Positions 6,909-10,654 of a stretch of DNA of 10,654 bases are shown here, piece after piece. Position numbers and translations under genes: made by a program. The DNA comes from Bacillota bacterium. Its GTDB lineage: Bacteria > Bacillota > Clostridia > Acetivibrionales > JAFADI01. How positions within the stretch are numbered: the stretch's first letter is position 1; each line of letters opens with the position of its first letter. The DNA lies in assembly GCA_023424965.1 (NCBI GenBank), contig JAFADI010000096.1, forward strand, positions 1-10,654, written 5' to 3'. The notes under the pieces were generated by a model. That model made no database searches and had not been told where the DNA came from. It saw nothing but the letters and a program-made list of their open reading frames with translations.

Positions 6909-7764
6909 TTCGGCTTCCCCCTTTGCTGATACGCACAAGAATTTCATCAATTGTCGGCGTTTCCGTCACGAGCCGGTCTGACAACATTTCCGACTTTGAC
7001 GACGGAAGCAGTCCGCTGAAACCGGTAGCGTTTGACGACAATCCGATGAGCTGCGATTTCAGGGTGTCCGTCAGGTCGTCAGCGCCGCCCTTTACAAGGA
7101 GGAAATATGCTTCCAGATCGTCCTTTGCGCCGGTAAAGAACATCTTGCCGTTGTCAATCAGCGTGATGTAATCCGCGATTTTCTCCAAATCCGATGTGAT
7201 GTGCGTCGAGAAAAACACGCTTTTTTCCCCATCGGAGATGTATTCGCGCAAAATGTCGAGCAACTCGTCGCGAGCCACCGGGTCAAGCCCACTTGTCGGT
7301 TCGTCTAATATGAGCAGTTTAGCGTTATGCGACATCGCCACCGTGAGCATCAGTTTCAATTTCATACCGCGCGACAAGTCCTTGACCTTTTTATCGGGAG
7401 GCAGCTTGAATTTTTTCAGATAAGCGGCGAACTGCCCGCTGTCCCATTCGTTGTAAAACCCCTTTACAACTTTTTCAACTTCGCGGACACGCCACACGTC
7501 CACAAAGAAGATTTCGTCAAAAACAGCCGCCAGTTCCTGTTTTACAGTCAACTCGTCCTCGATGTTGTCCGAGTCGAAAATTTTGACCTCGCCGCCTGTT
7601 CGGTTCGCCATATTCAGGATAAGACGTATTGTCGTTGTTTTCCCCGCGCCGTTCTGTCCGACGAATCCCATAATGTATCCGGCGGGCAGGGTGAACGAAA
7701 TGGAATCCAGCGAGAAGTCATTATAAGTTTTGCAGAGGTTCCTGACCTCCAAAGCGTTATTCAT
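6901..7764 (-). CDS. ABC transporter ATP-binding protein (YtrB/BcrA-like)
   Basis: Cytosolic ATPase that drives the adjoining ABC-2 permease; 287 residues from the start at 7764. Walker A GQNGAGKT is at 36-43, the signature is degenerate (LSRGMK, 130-135, as is common in this exporter subgroup), Walker B is LLILDEP at 150-156, and the switch histidine is H188 in STH. A C-terminal extension of about 70 residues follows the nucleotide-binding domain. The start is set by GGAGGG 8 bases upstream; the open frame continues 34 codons further, but that region codes for the GntR protein in another frame. It overlaps GntR by 8 bp and the permease by 8 bp, forming a compact regulator-ATPase-permease unit. 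Confidence 0.92.
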   Translation of the reverse strand: MNNALEVRNLCKTYNDFSLDSISFTLPAGYIMGFVGQNGAGKTTTIRLILNMANRTGGEVKIFDSDNIEDELTVKQELAAVFDEIFFVDVWRVREVEKVVKGFYNEWDSGQFAAYLKKFKLPPDKKVKDLSRGMKLKLMLTVAMSHNAKLLILDEPTSGLDPVARDELLDILREYISDGEKSVFFSTHITSDLEKIADYITLIDNGKMFFTGAKDDLEAYFLLVKGGADDLTDTLKSQLIGLSSNATGFSGLLPSSKSEMLSDRLVTETPTIDEILVRISKGGSRNE

Positions 7765-8140
7765 ATTGATTTCCCTCCAGCGTAAATTCAAGCAGCTTAT
7801 GCAGTTCCTCACGCGAGATTTTGGCGATTTTCGCCGCCCCAATCGCAATGCTGAACCCGCTCTCAATTTTACGGAGCATTTGCTCTCTTACAAGTTCGCT
7901 GTCTACCGACGATACAAAGCAGCCTTTACCTTGCAGGTTGTAAATATAACCCTCCTGCTCAAGCTCGGAGTATGCCCTTGTCGTGGTGACGATACTCACT
8001 TTCAAGTCGGTGGCAAGCTGACGTATTGAAGGCAGCATATCATCGGCGTGAAGCTCTTCGCTTAGAATCGCCTCTTTAATTTGCTCCTTGATTTGCTCGT
8101 AAATCGGAACGCCTGATGAGTTCCTAATTATAACTCTCAA
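7757..8140 (-). CDS. GntR-family transcriptional regulator, YtrA type
   Basis: Short GntR regulator, most likely a repressor of its own operon; 127 residues when started at TTG 8140. The N-terminus (MRVIIRNSSGVPIYEQIKEQ) matches the standard YtrA-family beginning. The winged helix covers about 11-76, with the recognition region PSIRQLATDLKVSIVTTTRA and wing YNLQGKGCFV. A short helical dimerisation tail follows, without the large ligand domain of other GntR groups. The open frame reaches a GTG at 8206, but that codon lies between the -10 and -35 of the operon promoter and cannot be in the transcript. AAGGT lies 13 bases before the TTG. A GTG at 8152 is a less likely alternative because AAGG would be only 3-4 bases away. 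Confidence 0.88.
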   Translation of the reverse strand: MRVIIRNSSGVPIYEQIKEQIKEAILSEELHADDMLPSIRQLATDLKVSIVTTTRAYSELEQEGYIYNLQGKGCFVSSVDSELVREQMLRKIESGFSIAIGAAKIAKISREELHKLLEFTLEGNQYE

Positions 8141-8168
8141 TCGTAAAATCACTACCTTATCATAACTG

Positions 8169-8181
8169 AATACGTTGTATT
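8169..8181. promoter_or_regulatory. Candidate GntR operator AATAC-GTT-GTATT
   Basis: A 5-bp inverted repeat with a 3-bp spacer just downstream of the predicted transcription start. Location and AT-rich dyad fit autorepression by the YtrA-type regulator, but the arms are short and the assignment is inference. Confidence 0.4.
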
Positions 8182-8196
8182 TACTGTACTTACTTG

Positions 8197-8225
8197 ATAA
8201 TAACACTTGGTGCTCTATGTGTCAA
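8197..8225 (-). promoter_or_regulatory. Promoter of the gntR-ABC operon
   Basis: Minus strand: consensus TTGACA (8225-8220), 17-bp spacer, TATTAT (8202-8197). This is one of the best sigma-A promoters in the window. Predicted start of transcription is near 8190, about 50 bases before the TTG start of the regulator. Confidence 0.8.
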
Positions 8226-8233
8226 CAGGTTAA

Positions 8234-8268
8234 TGGAAGCAGTCGATATTTTCAATCCGTTGCTTCCA
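8234..8268. repeat. 8-bp inverted repeat upstream of the gntR promoter
   Basis: TGGAAGCA (8234-8241) and TGCTTCCA (8261-8268) pair perfectly around a 19-base loop. It lies directly upstream of the -35 and next to the end of the long repeat copy. It may be an additional regulator site or a hairpin belonging to the repeated element; copy B has no counterpart. Confidence 0.45.
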
Positions 8269-8270
8269 AT

Positions 8271-8455
8271 ATGTTCAGAAGTTAGATTTTTCATTTTTTG
8301 ATCACTTAAATTGAGAGGTTTATGCGGTGGACATGGGGATAACCCCCCAAAGCTAAAAACGATCAAGCCCGCATAAACAAAGGGTTTAGGCAAAAAAATA
8401 ACGGCTGATATTTGGACATTTCAGAAAAAATGTTCAAATCATCAACCGTCATTCA
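8271..8455. repeat. Long direct repeat, copy A
   Basis: Noncoding element of about 185 bp, matching 9219-9405 in the same orientation. The best-conserved part is 8381-8455, where long runs are identical (for example TAACGGCTGATATTTGGACA, and TGTTCAAATCATCAACCGTC). The other end is more diverged but recognisable (ATGTTCRGAAGTT, TTTTTGATCACT, AAAGGGTTTAGG). Copy A also has inner arms GTTTATGCGG (8319-8328) and CCGCATAAAC (8369-8378). It accounts for most of the 325-bp gap between doc and gntR. No open frame is shared by the copies. Confidence 0.8.
8392..8449 (-). terminator. Terminator of the phd-doc operon (hairpin of copy A)
   Basis: Arms 8401-8421 and 8428-8449 pair with one bulge, one C/A mismatch and one G-U around a 6-base loop. 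On the minus strand the stem is followed by TTATTTTTTT (8400-8392), a normal terminator tail, 17 bases after the doc stop codon. Confidence 0.7.
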
Positions 8456-8465
8456 ATGCCATAAT

Positions 8466-8840
8466 TCAATTGTGGCTGATTATCCAGTCTAGCAGCATTT
8501 TATCGTCAATAGACCCATCAGCCAGACCCAAACCAAGTGCAATGAGCTCATCATCGGTGTAAGTGAGAGATATGCTGTTTAACTCAAGGAAAGTAATCAT
8601 CACCAATATACCGATTCGTTTGTTGCCATCCACAAAGGGATGATTTTTTATAAGGGAAAATCCAAGCCTTGCCGCTTTTGCTTCAGTGGTCTTATAGATA
8701 TATTCGCCGCCAAAGGTCTGAAACGGGGCATTTACTGCTGATTCCAGAAGATTTTCATCTCTGATTCCCTCTAAGCCACCTGTTTGCGATAGCAACATGC
8801 TGTGTAGTTGCACGATGTGTGGCCTACTTAATCTTTTCAT
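8466..8840 (-). CDS. doc: Doc-type Fic family toxin
   Basis: Toxin of a Phd/Doc toxin-antitoxin module; 124 residues, the usual Doc length. The core motif is HPFVDGNKR at 67-75: catalytic H67, the acidic D71, and N73-K74-R75. The lysine in place of the usual Fic glycine is the Doc hallmark. Doc proteins phosphorylate elongation factor Tu and stop translation; this is family knowledge and this copy is untested. The preceding helix (EAKAARLGFSLIKN) and the N-terminal LHSMLLSQTGGLEGIRDENL are typical of Doc. Its ATG overlaps the antitoxin stop in ATGA, so it depends on translation of the antitoxin. All key residues are present, so it looks active. Confidence 0.93.
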   Translation of the reverse strand: MKRLSRPHIVQLHSMLLSQTGGLEGIRDENLLESAVNAPFQTFGGEYIYKTTEAKAARLGFSLIKNHPFVDGNKRIGILVMITFLELNSISLTYTDDELIALGLGLADGSIDDKMLLDWIISHN

Positions 8841-9079
8841 TTTCCAAGTTCCTCAAAAGCTCTTCTGTTTTTTGTAATAATACGCTGTGCAATATTTTTA
8901 ACATCTTCATCGTCTGCCAATTCTTCTGCCTGAAATTGGCTAAACTCCGTAATCAGATAACGAGGCACATTATTTTTGAGTATGACCACTACCCCAGACT
9001 CATCAACCTTGCGGACTACTTTTGAAAAATTTTGATTAGCTTCAGTGATAGACACCAGATTGTTCGTGTTGATTTTCAT
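8837..9079 (-). CDS. phd: Phd/YefM-family antitoxin
   Basis: Antitoxin and autorepressor partnering the Doc toxin; 80 residues. The N-terminal Phd/YefM DNA-binding fold is visible as NLVSITEANQNFSKVVRKVD followed by VVILKNNVPRYLI. The acidic, helical C-terminus (FQAEELADDEDVKNIAQRII...) is the part that normally wraps and blocks Doc. The start at 9079 has GGAGG with 8-base spacing. The open frame continues to 9127, but that segment contains the promoter and is not transcribed. It is first in a two-gene operon, overlapping doc by 4 bp, the normal antitoxin-first order. Confidence 0.93.
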   Translation of the reverse strand: MKINTNNLVSITEANQNFSKVVRKVDESGVVVILKNNVPRYLITEFSQFQAEELADDEDVKNIAQRIITKNRRAFEELGK

Positions 9080-9098
9080 AATTAACACCTCCATTAAT

Positions 9099-9127
9099 AG
9101 TATACCCCCAAAATAGGATAAATACAA
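9099..9127 (-). promoter_or_regulatory. Promoter of the phd-doc operon
   Basis: Minus strand: TTGTAT (9127-9122), 17-bp spacer, TATACT (9104-9099). The predicted start is only about 14 bases before the antitoxin ATG, so the leader is very short. Confidence 0.7.
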
Positions 9128-9135
9128 CCTATTTT
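9110..9135. promoter_or_regulatory. Candidate Phd operator
   Basis: AAAATAGG (9110-9117) and CCTATTTT (9128-9135) are perfect inverted arms 10 bp apart. They straddle the -35 box, so binding there would block RNA polymerase. Phd proteins repress their own promoters through palindromes of this kind. Confidence 0.65.
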
Positions 9136-9218
9136 TCGAGCGTTATACCTTAAAACCATAGGCTTAATTTAATTATATAGCCCGTTACACGTTACCTTCC
9201 AGAGCAAATTAGACACTT

Positions 9219-9405
9219 ATGTTCGGAAGTTCACTTTTGTACTTTTTGATCACTCAACTTCAAGGTTTTGAATTGTGAATGCGAAACCGATCTCCAAAAA
9301 TCAAAAACGCCCAAAACCGCGTAAATAAAGGGTTTAGGTATAGAAAATAACGGCTGATATTTGGACATTTCGGAAAAAAATGTTCAAATCATCAACCGTC
9401 ATTCA
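9219..9405. repeat. Long direct repeat, copy B
   Basis: Second copy of the element seen at 8271-8455, same orientation, about 948 bp away. Its conserved hairpin end stops four bases short of the CCA end of tRNA-Ala. The inner stem differs from copy A: GGTTTTG (9264-9270) can pair with CAAAACC (9312-9318). Together with the phd promoter it accounts for the 329-bp gap between the antitoxin and the tRNA; 9136-9218 shows nothing recognisable. Confidence 0.8.
9343..9399 (-). terminator. Hairpin of copy B, probable tRNA-Ala terminator
   Basis: Arms 9350-9370 and 9378-9399 form the same stem as in copy A. The minus-strand tail is TTATTTTC, a shorter T-run than copy A. It begins 9 bases after the tRNA CCA. 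Confidence 0.55.
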
Positions 9406-9408
9406 TTG

Positions 9409-9484
9409 TGGTGGAGCATATGGGATTCGAACCCACGGCCTTCGCATTGCGAACGCGACGCTCTCCCAGCTGAGCCAATGCCCC
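9409..9484 (-). tRNA. tRNA-Ala (anticodon CGC)
   Basis: A 76-nt tRNA including an encoded CCA. The acceptor stem GGGGCAT/ATGCTCC is fully paired and contains G3-U70, the alanine identity pair. The D arm is GCTCAGCTGGGAGAGC, the anticodon loop TTCGCAA (anticodon CGC, reads GCG) sits on a 5-bp stem closed by a G-U, and the T arm is GTGGG-TTCGAAT-CCCAT. No insertions or mismatches suggest a pseudogene. Confidence 0.97.
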
Positions 9485-9494
9485 GTATATTTAT

Positions 9495-9523
9495 ATTATA
9501 ATCCGGCGGGATAAAATTTTCAA
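9495..9523 (-). promoter_or_regulatory. Promoter of tRNA-Ala
   Basis: Minus strand: TTGAAA (9523-9518), 17-bp spacer containing a GC-rich stretch, then consensus TATAAT (9500-9495). It lies 10 bases before the mature tRNA 5' end. Confidence 0.8.
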
Positions 9524-9550
9524 TTCCTTTGTCATTAATCCTCTGGCAAT

Positions 9551-9585
9551 ATGACATGCTGCTGTCATGATTGTTATGCTATGAT
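9551..9585 (+). promoter_or_regulatory. Extended -10 promoter with dyad upstream of the GNAT gene
   Basis: TGCTATGAT (9577-9585) is an extended -10. In the -35 position lies ATGACA-TGCTGC-TGTCAT (9551-9568), a perfect 6-bp dyad instead of a -35 box. This arrangement suggests that a bound regulator controls the gene; the regulator is unknown. Confidence 0.45.
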
Positions 9586-9615
9586 GGGGAAGAAACAGTG
9601 AAAGGAGTTTGGCCA

Positions 9616-10383
9616 ATGGACCATCAGATGGAAATTATAACGCTCAATGAAGAAAACATCGACACCGAACACATTTGCTGCGCCCTGTCGGATAAAAAAA
9701 GCTACGGCGGTTACCTGGAGAAAAAGGCATGGCTGAAGCGGCAAATTGCAAAGGGATATGTATTCAAGAAGCTGAATGTCAACCACAAGGTTTTTATCGA
9801 ATACTGTCCTGCGGAAATTGCCTGGCTGCCGGTTACTGCGCCCGGCTACATGGCGGTCAACTGCTTTTGGGTTGCGGGGCAGTATGGGGGAAAGGGGTAT
9901 GGGAAAAGGCTTCTGGACGAATGCAAGAAAGACGCTGCGGATAAGAATGGAATCCTGGTTCTTACAAGCAGCAAAAAGAAGCCCTATATCGCCGATAAAA
10001 AATTCTTTATAAAGCATGGTTTTGCCGTTTGTGATTCGGCACCGCCGTATTTTGAACTGTTGGTTTACAAAAACAATCCTGATGCTGTAAATCCCGTATT
10101 CAACCAGGCTGCAAGGGAAAATACCGTCATCGGTAAAGACGGATTGACGGTATTTTATTCAAACCGCTGCCCCTTTACCGAGTACTACGTCAACGGGGTG
10201 CTGAAGGGACTGGCGGACCGGGAAGGCATGCCCCTGGAGATCATCAAAATCGACAGCGCGGAGCAGGCAGGCGGCCTTCCGTCGGCCTTCAGCATTTACA
10301 GCCTTTTCTACAAAGGGAAGTTCGTCACCCATGAAATTTTAACCGAAACAAAATTCAGGAAAATCATGGATGCTTTTACCTAA
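9616..10383 (+). CDS. GNAT N-acetyltransferase with YoaP-like C-terminal domain
   Basis: 255-residue, two-domain cytosolic protein. The N-terminal half is a GNAT acetyltransferase: the acetyl-CoA-binding motif is QYGGKGYGKRLLDEC at 89-103 after a strand (MAVNCFWVAG), with the later FFIKHGFAVCD turn common to the fold. The C-terminal part (about 160-255) resembles the YoaP domain and starts with a thioredoxin-like strand and turn, LTVFYSNRCPFTEYYV, carrying one cysteine (C185) in CPF rather than a CXXC pair. The acceptor substrate is unknown. The start at 9616 follows AAAGGAG at 9600-9606; the frame opens 15 codons earlier, within the promoter, and that start is rejected. Its stop overlaps the end of the opposing hydrolase gene by 4 bp. 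Confidence 0.85.
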   Translation: MDHQMEIITLNEENIDTEHICCALSDKKSYGGYLEKKAWLKRQIAKGYVFKKLNVNHKVFIEYCPAEIAWLPVTAPGYMAVNCFWVAGQYGGKGYGKRLLDECKKDAADKNGILVLTSSKKKPYIADKKFFIKHGFAVCDSAPPYFELLVYKNNPDAVNPVFNQAARENTVIGKDGLTVFYSNRCPFTEYYVNGVLKGLADREGMPLEIIKIDSAEQAGGLPSAFSIYSLFYKGKFVTHEILTETKFRKIMDAFT

Positions 10384-10654
10384 TGTTTTGTCACAGCGGC
10401 AAAACACTGGTAGATGGCATGGTGACCCATGCTGTTCGGATGGATATCCCCGAACTCGTCAATCCAGGTGTATTCTTCTTCGTGTCCCTGGAATGCAGCA
10501 AATACCTCTGCCAGGCCTGTGACTCTAAATGCCGTATTTGAAGCCGCGCTGCGGATTTCCCGGTTGAAAAGAGGAAGCCAGACGTCCGCCAGGGCTCGCT
10601 TCGGATGCCCTGTGGGATAGGGATTGTAAATATCCATAATATAAAAGGGTGCCG
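10380..10654 (-). CDS. SGNH/GDSL-type hydrolase, C-terminal part (runs off window)
   Basis: Only the last 90 or so residues are present; the frame is open to the window edge (…APFYIMDIYNPY…), so the internal ATG at 10637 is not the start. The strand IMDIYNPYPTGHP and the terminal FGDIHPNSMGHHAIYQCF are characteristic of SGNH/GDSL esterases, whose catalytic His lies in a D-x-x-H-P block. Here the residue three before the His is Gly, with Asp at two and six before it, a variation seen in some subgroups. The nucleophile serine block is outside the window, so activity and substrate (lipid, acetylated sugar or other ester) cannot be judged. It ends tail-to-tail with the GNAT gene. Confidence 0.75.
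   Translation of the reverse strand, partial: APFYIMDIYNPYPTGHPKRALADVWLPLFNREIRSAASNTAFRVTGLAEVFAAFQGHEEEYTWIDEFGDIHPNSMGHHAIYQCFAAVTKH

Noticed and set aside
8190..8393. 67-codon minus-strand frame upstream of gntR
   Set aside because: It runs through the repeat and the gntR promoter, has no ribosome site, and the matching region of copy B is broken by stops and a frame shift.
8271..9405. CRISPR array or IS element with terminal inverted repeats
   Set aside because: Only two units about 950 bp apart, in direct orientation, with no transposase between them. The genes inside are a normal toxin-antitoxin pair.
9409..9484. tRNA-Ala as the attachment site of an integrated island
   Set aside because: tRNA 3' ends are common att sites and a long repeat abuts this one, but no second copy of the tRNA 3' end and no integrase are in the window. 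The repeated part begins outside the tRNA.

Overview
The window looks like a Bacillota (Firmicutes), probably clostridial, chromosome segment. Most genes have strong AGGAGG/GGAGG-type ribosome binding sites, promoters are close to the sigma-A consensus, and there is a YtrA-type GntR regulator with its ABC exporter. Genus cannot be told from sequence alone. The sugar operon at the left is visibly more GC-rich than the KilA-N gene and the noncoding gaps in the middle, so the window reads as a core catabolic operon followed by an accessory patchwork.

Left part (37-4026, + strand): two MalF/MalG-type ABC permeases lie back to back, followed by two different zinc-dependent medium-chain (MDR) polyol dehydrogenases, closed by a strong hairpin terminator. 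This is a polyol or sugar uptake and oxidation operon. The substrate-binding protein is presumably just upstream of the window, and no ATPase for it is present. A 17-bp inverted repeat separates transport from oxidation genes. The two dehydrogenases differ at the residue that usually sets NAD/NADP choice.

Middle part (4107-6242, - strand): an uncharacterised lipoprotein with its own promoter, a 43-codon ORF that may be a gene remnant, an AT-rich KilA-N domain gene, a 300-bp AT-rich gap with a perfect palindrome, and a 38-codon putative membrane microprotein just in front of a terminator-like hairpin.

Regulated exporter (6249-8225, - strand): GntR repressor, ABC ATPase and ABC-2 permease overlap each other by 8 bp and are read from a near-perfect promoter (TTGACA-17-TATTAT). 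That promoter shows that the GntR gene must start at an internal TTG.

Toxin-antitoxin cassette (8466-9135, - strand): a Phd/YefM antitoxin overlaps a Doc-type Fic toxin by ATGA. It is read from a clear promoter with an 8-bp palindrome across the -35. The cassette lies between two direct copies of a noncoding element of about 185 bp (8271-8455 and 9219-9405). Each copy ends in a long hairpin that sits just downstream of a minus-strand gene (doc, and tRNA-Ala). This repeat pair is the least explained structure in the window.

Right end: tRNA-Ala(CGC) with a consensus promoter on the - strand, a GNAT acetyltransferase with a YoaP-like C-terminal domain on the + strand, and the 3' end of an SGNH/GDSL hydrolase converging on it with a 4-bp overlap.
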